Assembly (NCBI GenBank): GCA_030813035.1
Contig: JAUSTV010000002.1
DNA length: 64,000 nucleotides
Direction: 5' to 3' (one strand)
DNA from: Bacillus_BA fengqiuensis
GTDB lineage: Bacteria; Bacillota; Bacilli; Bacillales; Bacillaceae_H
In this document: in pieces, positions 1-7,877 of the stretch
Layout of the letters: the number at the start of each line of letters is the position of its first letter
How positions within the stretch are numbered: position 1 is the first letter of the stretch
The notes under the pieces: generated by a model
Seen by the model: only the letters and a program-made list of their open reading frames with translations
Databases searched by the model: none
Told to the model about the DNA's origin: nothing
Position numbers and translations under genes: made by a program

Positions 1-75
1 TTCGGCAGCCATAACTGGGTTCGTCGTATCTGCATTCGGTTTTCCTTTTTGAGATCCTTGCTTTGATTTTGCCAT
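1..75 (-). CDS. Small hydrophilic protein, N-terminal part only
   Basis: A reading frame starts with ATG (complement of 73-75) and runs off the left edge, giving 25 codons beginning MAKSKQGSQKGKPNADTT. A clear GGAGGG Shine-Dalgarno site lies a few bases upstream, on the right. The visible part is rich in Lys, Ser, Gly, Asn and Gln, as in small spore or cytosolic Bacillus proteins. I do not recognise the family and the rest is outside the window. Confidence 0.6.
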   Translation of the reverse strand, partial: MAKSKQGSQKGKPNADTTNPVMAAE

Positions 76-159
76 TATTATCCCTCCATTTTTTATTTGA
101 ATCTTACAGGATAGTTTGTGGAAAGTGACGATTGATTATGCAGAACATGCTGATATAGA

Positions 160-204
160 AAATCCCTTACCACAAACCGAATTTCTCGTTTGTATAAGGG
201 ATTT
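160..204 (-). terminator. Hairpin downstream of the Rep gene
   Basis: AAATCCCTTA (160-169) pairs with TAAGGGATTT (195-204), and an inner ACAAAC/GTTTGT stem extends the structure. It lies 30 bases past the stop of the leftward rep gene and before the next leftward gene. The U-tail is weak, so the terminator role is probable, not certain. Confidence 0.55.
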
Positions 205-233
205 CCTTTAGATATTAATGGGGATCTCACAGC

Positions 234-1544
234 TTATAGATGTTCTAAAATCACTTCTTGGTAAAATCTTCTTAAAAGATCGTGTTGGAAATCATCGAAT
301 AATCGTATTGGCAGCCCCAGTTCTTTCCTTTTCATAATGTCCATTCGAATGGTGTTCCGTACCTCTGCCGCAGCGATTTTCTCCGAATCCTCTTTTTCCA
401 TGGAGAGGCTTTTTTTCAATTCGTACACCTCGAGGCAATGGTGTTCAAAATCCTCTTGCGATCCAAAGCGTTCCAAATAGAAAGATCGTTTCTCGTCACC
501 AGTCTGTTGCTTCATAAATACCGGAACCATTTCTTTACGGATAACACCGCGTTTCTTCGGCTTCCATCCTTTTTTGACGGCAGATAATAAATAACCGGGA
601 ACATTATCGATTTCTTTCGTCTCAAGGCGCTGCCGTGTATATTCGAGAGCATTTTGTATGCGTTCATTGTCGTATTGCATTAAGAGGGACTCGGCTGTTG
701 CTTTCTCCATGTTGTGTTGTAAAAGCTGATCCAATAAACCTTTTTGCGCTTCGTCCCACTTTTTATCATGGGTCCCATCTGTCAACGCGTCGAGGATTTC
801 TTCTTGTACTTCATTGCTTACTTCCAGTAAAGGCAATTCTTCATTATCTTTTGGAATAATACGGAATTCGATTGCTGTTACTTTACGACCACTTTTCACT
901 TCTCGAAATTCAAAGTTCATGTCCGTCACTTCATTGATATCTTCTTGTGCCTTTGATAAGATTCGGTTTTTAAAATGACCGTATTGCTTATATGTATTGG
1001 GCTCAAGCCCTATCCATTCCCGCAACGTCTCAAGAGGGATTGTCCGGGTTTTATGCCGTAAAAACTGATATTGCTTTAACAGTTCATAAATTCGAATCGA
1101 GTAAAAAGAACTAAGCTGCAAGATGTACTTGAGCTGATAGGACGTAAATCGTTTTTTCATATTGAGCAAAAAGGGCTTCAATTTAGAGGAAATCTCCAAT
1201 TCAACATAACCTTCACCCGGAAAATATTCCGCACTAGCCAGCCAATTGACGACGAGTGTTGATTTGTCTTGCTTAATGGGAATCGTTTTTTCCTGGAGCC
1301 CTGTAATAATTTCGCGGATATACTGATAAATATTCCCCTTAATTCCTACCATATTGGCAAATTCTTTTACAGTAAATTTGTAAACTTGAAAATGTTCATC
1401 ATCAGGTTCAACCATACTAATGAGTGTATGTATAATTCTCGTCTCTTGAAGAGATAATTTATAAGCGGTCTCTATTAAATCATTGGACTTGGTTACCTTG
1501 TGATTAGGACTGATTTTCTTCTCCTGTTTTACGACATCCTGCAT
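234..1544 (-). CDS. Rep_3 (RepB-type) plasmid replication initiator
   Basis: Protein of 436 residues. The first 230 or so match the Rep_3 initiator fold, two winged-helix domains that bind iterons: the N-terminal segment with NDLIETAYKLSLQETRI is the typical family opening, followed by the region around SSFYSIRIYELLKQY. The C-terminal 200 residues are a charged, helical extension I cannot assign. The start ATG (1542-1544) has a TAGGAGGC site. The gene reads away from a large iteron array at 1821-2309, the usual arrangement for iteron-controlled theta replicons, where the initiator binds the repeats to open the origin and often represses its own promoter. No partition or mobilisation gene is visible nearby. 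It is odd to find it on the same sequence as core chromosomal genes such as rnpB and gpsB. Confidence 0.9.
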   Translation of the reverse strand: MQDVVKQEKKISPNHKVTKSNDLIETAYKLSLQETRIIHTLISMVEPDDEHFQVYKFTVKEFANMVGIKGNIYQYIREIITGLQEKTIPIKQDKSTLVVNWLASAEYFPGEGYVELEISSKLKPFLLNMKKRFTSYQLKYILQLSSFYSIRIYELLKQYQFLRHKTRTIPLETLREWIGLEPNTYKQYGHFKNRILSKAQEDINEVTDMNFEFREVKSGRKVTAIEFRIIPKDNEELPLLEVSNEVQEEILDALTDGTHDKKWDEAQKGLLDQLLQHNMEKATAESLLMQYDNERIQNALEYTRQRLETKEIDNVPGYLLSAVKKGWKPKKRGVIRKEMVPVFMKQQTGDEKRSFYLERFGSQEDFEHHCLEVYELKKSLSMEKEDSEKIAAAEVRNTIRMDIMKRKELGLPIRLFDDFQHDLLRRFYQEVILEHL

Positions 1545-1820
1545 CTAACTGCCTCCTAACTATCACTAATTCTAATAGATTGTGATAATTCCATCAATCA
1601 AAATCTCCTTTAAAAAACGTATAAAATTTGTGATAGTTGATTTTTCTAGTCATAAGAAATGTGATAGTTTCAAATCCAATTGGATGATGGAATAAAAATT
1701 ATGAAGTTTTTTGCAAATTCTATCTGTGAAATTTTACAAAATATTACATAAAACGACAGGTAGCTTACAATATTTCTTTTTAGAATACGACTTTCTTTAA
1801 GAAATAGGAATGATAAAAAG

Positions 1821-2309
1821 TGTGATAGTTACAAAATAAAATGTGTGATCATAAAAATAAAAAATGTGATACTTAAAAGATAAAATCTGTGAGGATTCAA
1901 ATAAAAAGTGTGATAGTTTAAAGATAAAATCTGTGAGGGTTCGTATAAAAAGTGTGATAGTTCAAGATAAAATCTGTGAGAATTCGTATAAAAAGTGTGA
2001 TAATTCAAGATAAAATCTGTGAGGGTTTGTATAAAAAGTGTGATAATTCAAGATAAAATCTGTGAGGGTTTGTATAAAAAGTGTGATAATTCAAGATAAA
2101 ATTTGTGAGGATTCAAATAAAAAATGTGATAGTTAAAATAAATCTTGTGATAATACAAATAAAAAATGTGATCATTCATAGATAAAATCTGTGAGAATTC
2201 GAATAAAATGTGCGAGAGTTAGAATAAATTTTGTGAGATTAAAGATAAAGAATGTGATAACTCAAACAAAATCTGTGATAGTTCGGATAAAAAATGTGAT
2301 AATTAACTT
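1821..2309 (+). repeat. Iteron array, about 23 units, candidate replication origin
   Basis: TGTGA begins at 1821, 1844, 1865, 1888, 1909, 1932, 1953, 1975, 1996, 2018, 2039, 2061, 2082, 2104, 2125, 2146, 2167, 2190, (2210 as TGCGA), 2232, 2253, 2274 and 2295, a period of 20-23 bp, about two helical turns. Two unit types largely alternate: TGTGATAATTCAAGATAAAA and TGTGAGGGTTTGTATAAAAA. Looser single copies at 1581, 1629, 1660 and 1725 lie nearer the rep promoter. A very AT-rich stretch follows (2300-2480), as expected of a DNA unwinding element. Function is inferred from the layout next to a Rep_3 gene. Confidence 0.9.
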
Positions 2310-2482
2310 TAACAAAAGCTGTCATATCAAGCTTTTTCGAGTCTTAAAACATAAAAACAAGAAATCATTTAAACAGATAAACATAAAAAACAAAATATAT
2401 TTAAACAACATAAACAGAGAAGATAGTATGCTGCTTTTCCGTCTTTCCTTTATAAACATATTTCTCCTCTATTCTTTTCAAA

Positions 2483-2540
2483 AAATATTAAAGAGCCTGT
2501 TTTGATCAATTTTTTTTTCAAAACAGGCTCTTTAATATTT
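2483..2540. repeat. Perfect 23-bp inverted repeat beside the iterons
   Basis: 2483-2505 is the exact reverse complement of 2518-2540, with a 12-base T-rich loop. The arms contain the core AAAGAGCCTGTTTT. It could be a bidirectional terminator, a cruciform at the origin edge, or the end of a lost mobile element. The absence of a T-run after either arm argues against a plain terminator. Confidence 0.75.
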
Positions 2541-2577
2541 GAAAATCATCGTTATAAGAAGTACTTTTAATCAAGCA

Positions 2578-2631
2578 TTTTTATCCTGCATTAACGGGCA
2601 GTAAGACTTCATCTCAAGGTGAGGAGTGAAT
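2578..2631 (+). repeat. Copy of a dispersed structured repeat, left part only
   Basis: TTATCCTGCATTAACGGGCA followed by GTAAGAC matches the start of the fuller copy on the complement of 7021-7175. Here the similarity fades after about 35 bases, so this is a truncated copy. It lies between the iteron region and the end of the thiamine transporter operon. Confidence 0.6.
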
Positions 2632-2647
2632 AATTCCCTGTAAAGAC

Positions 2648-3388
2648 CTATTCACTTGGCTTTATTAACGTATAATATATCTTTCTTTTCCACTGTAAAA
2701 ACTCTTCCTCCAGTAAAAATTCTTCCTTTCTCGGTCTGGAAAAAGGAACCTTAAACTCTGCAATAACATGGGCTGGTTTTTCAGACAAAACCAATATTCG
2801 GTCGGATAAAAACAGTGCCTCTTCTATATTGTGAGTCACAAATAATATGGTTTTTCGATATGTTTCCCATATAGACAGAAGCCATTTTTGCATCTCAAGT
2901 CTTTTCAGCTCGTCTAAAGCTGAAAATGGTTCATCGAGACAAATAACAGATTGAGGGCTTAATAATGCTCTAATAAAAGCTGCTCGTTGCTTCATGCCCC
3001 CTGAAAGCTCATGGGGGTAGGCATTTTCATAGGCCTCTAAGCCGGCCTTCTGAATCATTTCTCTAGCCATTTCCCTATCTTTTTTTCCGATAAGCTCTTG
3101 TCCAAGCATGACATTTGCTAAGATGGTCCTCCATGGTAAAAGGGAAGGGGATTGGGGCATATAACTAATAGAACCCCGTTTCCCGTTAATCATTTCATTA
3201 TCTAAATAGATATGTCCGCTATCAGGTGGTAAAATACCGCCTATTAGGTTGAAAAGCGTACTTTTTCCACTTCCGGATGGACCTAGAATGGAAACAAATT
3301 CTCCTTTTTCAACCGTTAAGTTGAGGTTTTTAATTACATCATTTTGTCCAAAACGAAGGGAAATATCCTTAACAGTCAGATGACTCAT
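2648..3388 (-). CDS. thiZ: ABC transporter ATPase, thiamine-precursor uptake
   Basis: A 246-residue nucleotide-binding subunit. Walker A is GPSGSGKST (about residues 36-44), the signature is LSGGMKQR, Walker B is VICLDEPFSALD, and the switch His follows in VTHNIEEALFLSDR. This is the SsuB/TauB/ThiZ class. It is the last gene of a four-gene leftward operon led by a TPP riboswitch, and its start overlaps the permease stop by 4 bases. It would energise import of a pyrimidine thiamine precursor through the adjacent permease. The substrate comes from the riboswitch and the neighbouring binding protein, not from this protein itself. Confidence 0.88.
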   Translation of the reverse strand: MSHLTVKDISLRFGQNDVIKNLNLTVEKGEFVSILGPSGSGKSTLFNLIGGILPPDSGHIYLDNEMINGKRGSISYMPQSPSLLPWRTILANVMLGQELIGKKDREMAREMIQKAGLEAYENAYPHELSGGMKQRAAFIRALLSPQSVICLDEPFSALDELKRLEMQKWLLSIWETYRKTILFVTHNIEEALFLSDRILVLSEKPAHVIAEFKVPFSRPRKEEFLLEEEFLQWKRKIYYTLIKPSE

Positions 3389-4152
3389 TTTCTTTTATCC
3401 CCCTTTGATTGCCATCTTACCAGCCATCGTTCCACTAGCAGGATCGCCGCAAAGAATAGTAAACTTAACGCCATAATAGAAAGAATCGCCACAAAAACAC
3501 GATCTGTTCTAAAGGAAGAAGAGGCTAATGTCATATAAACGCCAATTCCCTGTTTTGCTCCAAGCCATTCTGAAATAACGGCTCCCATCACGCTATAGGT
3601 TGCTGATATCTTTAAACCGGAAAAAATGGAAGGAACGGCATAGGGAAGCTCTAATTTTAAAAATAATTGTCTCTTTGAAGCCCCGGCCATCATCATGTAA
3701 TGTTTTAGCTCAGGATCTGTTTGTCTAAATCCATCAAGGGAAGAAACTGCTATCGGAAAAAAACAAACAAGAGTAATAACGATCATTTTAGGCAGAAGAC
3801 CGAACCCAAACCAAACAACTAAAAGGGGAGCCAGTACGATAATCGGGATATTTTGAGATAAAATTAATAAGGGATAAACAGATTCTCTTATAAAAGGAAG
3901 CAAGTGCAACAGAATAGCGGTAAGAAGGCCTATTCCAGTACCCACTGCAAACCCTATTAGGGCTAGTTTGACAGTGGAAAAGAAATCTGGATAAAAATGC
4001 GGCCAGCCTTCCAGCGCTTCCGAAAAAATTTTAGTGGGAGCCGGAAGCAGCCAATCCGGAATTTCCGCTTGTTTTACCGCTATTTCCCATACAATGAAGA
4101 AAAGGAGGAGTATCCAAATTGGCCTCCACCTTTTTAAAACACGCTTGCTCAT
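3385..4152 (-). CDS. thiX: ABC transporter permease, thiamine-precursor uptake
   Basis: A 255-residue BPD_transp_1 permease with about six membrane segments. The ATPase-contacting EAA-type loop lies around MMMAGASKRQLFLKLELPYA (about residues 153-172). It belongs to the SsuC/TauC/ThiX group. The start ATG shares one base with the upstream stop (TAATG), so translation is coupled to the small thiamine-binding protein gene, and the end overlaps the ATPase gene by 4 bases. It forms the membrane channel for the transporter. Confidence 0.87.
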   Translation of the reverse strand: MSKRVLKRWRPIWILLLFFIVWEIAVKQAEIPDWLLPAPTKIFSEALEGWPHFYPDFFSTVKLALIGFAVGTGIGLLTAILLHLLPFIRESVYPLLILSQNIPIIVLAPLLVVWFGFGLLPKMIVITLVCFFPIAVSSLDGFRQTDPELKHYMMMAGASKRQLFLKLELPYAVPSIFSGLKISATYSVMGAVISEWLGAKQGIGVYMTLASSSFRTDRVFVAILSIMALSLLFFAAILLVERWLVRWQSKGDKRK

Positions 4153-4442
4153 TATCGATGTTTCTCCGTTAACTGTTCCATTGTAATTCCATCAGGCTGA
4201 TAAAGCACTTTTACTTGAGATATTACGTTATGGCTTCCCATTTCAATCATACGCTCATTCATTTTAACAATGATCCCCAATAGATCCTGTAATTCGCCTT
4301 CCATCGTCGTTTCAAGAGGATGAACTTCATATTTGATGCCTGATTCCTGTATGACGCGAATTGCTTCATCTACATAAGGAATGACACTTTCCCCATCTTT
4401 TGTTTTTGGGATTATTTGAATGCTTACTAATGAATTGGCCAT
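4152..4442 (-). CDS. Thiamine-binding protein, DUF77/YkoF-like single domain
   Basis: A 96-residue protein opening MANSLVSIQIIPKTKDGES, a ferredoxin-like fold of the MTH1187/YkoF type. Relatives such as YkoF in the B. subtilis HMP/thiamine locus bind thiamine with a duplicated version; this one is a single domain and would work as an oligomer. It lies between the binding protein and the permease. It has no signal peptide, so it is cytosolic and may sense or buffer imported ligand. Family assignment is good; its exact role in the transporter is not established. Confidence 0.8.
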   Translation of the reverse strand: MANSLVSIQIIPKTKDGESVIPYVDEAIRVIQESGIKYEVHPLETTMEGELQDLLGIIVKMNERMIEMGSHNVISQVKVLYQPDGITMEQLTEKHR

Positions 4443-4454
4443 GTTTTTGCCTCC

Positions 4455-5453
4455 TTATTCAGGTAAGAAATCGTTCGTAAATGCTTTTTTAGAGTCAAGT
4501 TCTTTTTCTAACAGTTTATTATCATACATCCAACTTGCATAGTTTTCCCAAACTTCAAGCTTTTGTTCACCCCATCGTGCGGCATCATCTTGATAGCGGG
4601 TGGATAACCATTCTTGACTCTTTTTAACAAGATCTGAATCTAAATCAGGTACAGCCTTCAGTAAAATATCTGCTGCCTCCTCCGGCTTATTAATCGTAAA
4701 TTCATAACCTTTTGAAGTTGCTTTAACAAAGGCTTTTACCATATCGGAATGTTCGTCAATCATTTTTTCACTCGTAGCTAATACCGGTGTATAGTAATCG
4801 AGTTTGTCTGTGTAATCGGTTAAATAAACCATATTTAATTTTTCTCCCCGAAGCTCAGCTTCGATGCCTGTCCAGCCGTAATAAATCCATGCAAAGTCAA
4901 CATCTCTTTTAACTGCTGTGAAGAAGTCAGTGTCCCCCATATTAACAATGCCTACTTTCTCGACATCTGCTTTCTCGAGGTTCATTAAGGAAGTAATAAC
5001 GGCCTTTTCTACTGGTGATCCCCAGCCGCCATAAGTTTTACCTTCAAAATTTTTAGGGGATGTAATATTTTTCTCTGCAGGTGAAGCAAATCCGGAAGTG
5101 TTGTGTTGAATAATGGCAGCTATTGAAACAAGAGGAACACCTTGAACCCTAGCTTGAGTAATTCCTTCTTGATAGCTTATTCCAAAATCTGCTTTGCCTG
5201 AAGCAACAAGCTGGTCTGCGCCTGTTTCGCCAGGTGTAATAATTTCTACATCTAATCCTTCCTCTTCAAAGTAGCCTTTGTCTTTTGCGACATATAGTCC
5301 TGTGTGATTGGTATTTGGTGTCCAATCCAGAACAACTGAAACTTTTTTGAGAGAATCCTTTTGTTCCTTTTGTTCTTCAGCTGGTGCTGCATTATCGTTG
5401 CTGCAGCCTGAAAATAGAAACAGTGAACAGAGAACTGTTAACCACTTTTTCAT
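4455..5453 (-). CDS. thiY: Substrate-binding lipoprotein, ThiY/NMT1-like
   Basis: A 332-residue lipoprotein with lipobox LFSGC near residue 17. The mature part opens VSVVLDWTPNTNHTGLYVAK, typical of the NMT1/THI5-like family that binds formylaminopyrimidine thiamine precursors. Later family features include GADQLVASGKADFGISYQEG. It is the first gene of the operon, directly after the TPP riboswitch and its terminator, and would deliver pyrimidine precursor to the permease. The precise ligand (FAMP, HMP or a related compound) cannot be read from sequence alone. Confidence 0.88.
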   Translation of the reverse strand: MKKWLTVLCSLFLFSGCSNDNAAPAEEQKEQKDSLKKVSVVLDWTPNTNHTGLYVAKDKGYFEEEGLDVEIITPGETGADQLVASGKADFGISYQEGITQARVQGVPLVSIAAIIQHNTSGFASPAEKNITSPKNFEGKTYGGWGSPVEKAVITSLMNLEKADVEKVGIVNMGDTDFFTAVKRDVDFAWIYYGWTGIEAELRGEKLNMVYLTDYTDKLDYYTPVLATSEKMIDEHSDMVKAFVKATSKGYEFTINKPEEAADILLKAVPDLDSDLVKKSQEWLSTRYQDDAARWGEQKLEVWENYASWMYDNKLLEKELDSKKAFTNDFLPE

Positions 5454-5527
5454 AAATCATCCTCCTAAGTCGTTTTATGTAATTGGTAAAAAACGCATGC
5501 GCTTTACATCCTCCACAAAAGCTGGGA

Positions 5528-5565
5528 ATAAAAATAAAAGCGCCTGGATACGATACCCGGGCGCA
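5528..5565 (-). terminator. Riboswitch-controlled terminator
   Basis: On the minus strand GCGCCCGG and CCAGGCGC (within 5540-5564) form a GC-rich stem followed by TTTTATTTTTA. It stands between the TPP aptamer and the thiY start, the standard position for transcription attenuation by a TPP riboswitch. Confidence 0.85.
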
Positions 5566-5599
5566 CACTATCAAACAATCATTATTCTGTATGAAAGTA

Positions 5600-5690
5600 T
5601 GTTCCCTACGCTGGTATCAACCAGATCAGGTTCTAAGGGTCAACACCTTACGGACGTTCTCTCAACCAGCAAAACCGGTTCCCCTACATT
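5600..5690 (-). promoter_or_regulatory. TPP (THI-box) riboswitch
   Basis: Read on the minus strand the segment begins GGGGAACCGG, contains GGTTGAGAGAA, and ends with AGAACCTGATCTGGTT then GATACCAGCGTAGGG. These are the conserved pyrimidine- and pyrophosphate-binding helices of the THI-box. It controls the leftward transporter operon together with the terminator at 5528-5565, switching transcription off when TPP is plentiful. Confidence 0.95.
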
Positions 5691-5821
5691 CCTCGATATT
5701 TAATTTAGTACCGTACTCATTATAACAGAAAGTGAATGTTTTAAAAGGGGAGTTTATCATTTCACCACTCTCGATAGAATGATGATTTACCTGAAAAAAA
5801 GAGTCCTGGAACATACCAACC

Positions 5822-5856
5822 TTTTTCACCGTTTTTTCATTTTTGTTTTATATAGT
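5822..5856 (+). promoter_or_regulatory. Shared direct-repeat promoter, foldase gene
   Basis: TTCAC at 5825 and TTCAT at 5836 are 11 bp apart in a T-rich context, followed by exactly 10 bp and a -10 box TATAGT (5851-5856). The same layout recurs at 9366-9400, 10091-10125 and 18937-18971. An OmpR-type regulator bound at the -35 position is the natural reading. The foldase start lies about 130 bases downstream, leaving a long leader with a small CCTGC/GCAGG hairpin near 5900. Confidence 0.65.
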
Positions 5857-5986
5857 AAGTACTGATGAAGCGTGCTTTAATAAGGAGCGTTAAAGTCTTA
5901 TCCTGCGGTTGCAGGCGCTTATCGTATAAAACTGCAAAAATGAATTCAATGGGGCCTTTGGATATTAGGTGAGAGGAGAATGGAAA

Positions 5987-6880
5987 ATGATAGAAAAGTT
6001 ACGTAATAAGAAAATATATTTTTTAATGATATTGATCATTTTAGGAGTGGTCATGTCGATCGGCGTTATATTTTCAAACAAAGAAGTCGTTGCGCGTGTA
6101 GACGGAAAAACCATCAACAAAGATCAATTGTATGATTTACTGGTACAACAGGGGGGAGAGGCAGCTCTCGATTCTCTCATTGATCAAGCCGTTATTGAAA
6201 AAGAAGCTGAGAAACAAAAGATTGATATTGCTGAAAAAGATATTGAAAAGGAATTAAAAGTATTAGAAGAATCTTATGGTGGCGAAGAAGCGCTGAAAGA
6301 AGCTATGGAAACAAGCGGCATCTCTCTGGCAGATGTAAAAAAGGACCTTTCCTTGAATTTAATAATCGAAAAGCTTCTTGAATCTAGAATTTCAGTAACT
6401 GAAGAGGAAATGACAACGTATTTTGATGAAAACAAAGAATCATTTGCGACAGCGGAGCAAGTGAAGGCGAGTCATATTTTAGTAGAGGATGGAGCAACAG
6501 CGAAAAAAGTGAAAGACAAGCTGGCAGGCGGTGAAGATTTTTCTGCATTAGCGAAGGAATATTCAACAGATACGACGACAAAGGAACAGGGCGGCGACCT
6601 CGGATTCTTCGCAAAAGGGGAAATGGTAGCCGAATTTGAAGAAGCGGCTTTTTCATTAAACCCAAATGAAATCAGTGAGCCGGTCAAAACAGAATATGGA
6701 TATCATATTATTAAACTGGTCGAGAAACAAGAAGCAAAAGAAGCGAACTATGAAGAAAGCAAAAGTGAAATTAAAGAGCAGCTAATCAGCGAAAAGATGC
6801 AGACAGAATATGCAACATGGCTGGAAGAGAAAAAAGGGGAGTATGAAATCGAAAATTTCCTTACCGAAGAGGAAAACTAG
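5987..6880 (+). CDS. PrsA-like membrane-anchored peptidyl-prolyl isomerase
   Basis: About 297 residues from ATG 5987. An in-frame GTG at 5969 exists, but the AGAGGAG site fits 5987. One N-terminal hydrophobic segment (YFLMILIILGVVMSIGVIF) is followed by a SurA/PrsA-type helical chaperone domain and a parvulin rotamase domain starting near ASHILVED and including GGDLGFFAKGEM and GYHIIKL. PrsA foldases help exported proteins fold at the membrane-wall interface. Unlike classic PrsA there is no lipobox Cys, so the protein is held by an uncleaved signal anchor. It ends with a charged, Glu/Lys-rich tail and sits under the shared stress-type promoter. Confidence 0.85.
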   Translation: MIEKLRNKKIYFLMILIILGVVMSIGVIFSNKEVVARVDGKTINKDQLYDLLVQQGGEAALDSLIDQAVIEKEAEKQKIDIAEKDIEKELKVLEESYGGEEALKEAMETSGISLADVKKDLSLNLIIEKLLESRISVTEEEMTTYFDENKESFATAEQVKASHILVEDGATAKKVKDKLAGGEDFSALAKEYSTDTTTKEQGGDLGFFAKGEMVAEFEEAAFSLNPNEISEPVKTEYGYHIIKLVEKQEAKEANYEESKSEIKEQLISEKMQTEYATWLEEKKGEYEIENFLTEEEN

Positions 6881-6891
6881 AAAAAGTGATG

Positions 6892-6936
6892 GTTTAAAAC
6901 GGCAGCCCGGCATGGAAGGCTGCCGTTTTAAACGAA
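6892..6936 (+). terminator. Terminator after the foldase gene
   Basis: GTTTAAAACGGCAGCC (6892-6907) pairs perfectly with GGCTGCCGTTTTAAAC (6918-6933) around a 10-base loop. The right arm supplies the T-run. It begins 12 bases after the stop codon. Confidence 0.85.
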
Positions 6937-7020
6937 GCCTATATAAAATGGCAGATGAAAGAAGTCTTTACTATTGAAAATTCTTTCATTATCTTGTTAG
7001 TAGAGAATATGATCAGTGAT

Positions 7021-7175
7021 AAAGGAAACTTCCATTATTGGAGGTTTTCCTTCATCCTCCAATGATGGTTAGTTGACTTATCGGGCTTTTATGGGCAGTT
7101 ATCCCCCACTTATCCTTCTTGTTTCCTCTAAGTCTTGAAGTGGGGGTTTTACTGCCCGTTAATGCGGGATAAAAT
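7021..7175 (-). repeat. Fullest copy of a dispersed, highly structured repeat
   Basis: On the minus strand the element starts TTTTATCCCGCATTAACGGG and can form four helices: CCCG/CGGG, GGGCAGT/ACTGCCC, CCCCCACTT/AAGTGGGGG, and a terminal CCATCATTGGAGG/CCTCCAATAATGG hairpin followed by GTTTCCTTTATC. The first two overlap, so a pseudoknot is possible. Shorter derivatives lie at 2578-2631, 9973-10028, 28688-28737 and perhaps 48750-48790. It fills the gap before the response regulator gene, so read from the plus strand it would also form that gene's leader. The folding is visible; its nature (mobile-element end, guide-type RNA or leader) is open. Confidence 0.65.
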
Positions 7176-7202
7176 GGGAAAAGTGGAAAGGAGTTTTTAC
7201 AT

Positions 7203-7877
7203 ATGAACATTCTTTTGGCAGAAGATGATTTACAGCTTGGTGAATTAATTGGGTTTATGTTAAAGAAAAAAGGAGGATACAAGGTCGATTGGGTAATGGA
7301 AGGGGAGGATGCTTATGATTATGCTGTTGCTTCTCATTATGACATCCTTATTCTAGATTGGATGATGCCAAACGGAGATGGAGTGGATGTGTGCCGACGC
7401 TTACGAAAAGAGGGATATTCCGGTGCGATTTTAATGCTAACGGCGAAGGACTCCGTTGAAGACCGCATAGTAGGCCTAGATTCGGGTGCGGATGATTATC
7501 TCGTCAAACCGTTTGAAATCGATGAACTTCTTGCGCGATTACGGGCCCTTTCCCGCCGAAATTATGCGCCTATTGTAGAGGAAGAAGTCCATATTCATGA
7601 TATGGTGTTGAATCGGACGAGCCAAACGGTCTGCCAAGGAGAAGAGAACATCCAATTGAGCCCGCGTGAATTTCAGCTATTGGATTTACTCATTCAAAAT
7701 AAAGGACAAGTTTTGCCGCGTGAGACCATTTTAGATCGAGTTTGGGGATATGATGCGGATGTATCCATTAAGACAATTGATGCGACGGTTAAACTGCTTC
7801 GAAAGAAGCTCGATGTCATCGGAAAGCAAGAACGGATTCAAAGTATAAGAGGGGTGGGGTACAAATTTGAAATCTAA
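7203..7877 (+). CDS. OmpR-family response regulator
   Basis: A 224-residue regulator. The receiver domain has the acidic pair EDD near the start, phospho-acceptor Asp in LILDWMMP (about residue 52), Thr in MLTAKD and Lys in LVKPFE. The C-terminal winged-helix DNA-binding domain includes LSPREFQLLDLL and SIRGVGYKFE. A GGAAAGGAG site precedes the ATG. The sensor kinase gene overlaps its end. It is the best candidate to bind the TTCAT-type direct repeats upstream of the foldase, PepSY, protease and PspA operons, because OmpR-family proteins bind such repeats in tandem; that link is inference. Confidence 0.93.
   Translation: MNILLAEDDLQLGELIGFMLKKKGGYKVDWVMEGEDAYDYAVASHYDILILDWMMPNGDGVDVCRRLRKEGYSGAILMLTAKDSVEDRIVGLDSGADDYLVKPFEIDELLARLRALSRRNYAPIVEEEVHIHDMVLNRTSQTVCQGEENIQLSPREFQLLDLLIQNKGQVLPRETILDRVWGYDADVSIKTIDATVKLLRKKLDVIGKQERIQSIRGVGYKFEI

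Noticed and set aside
2191..2505. 104-codon frame in the iteron region
   Set aside because: It is the translation of the iteron repeats and AT-rich flank (repeated RIK-type residues), with no ribosome site.
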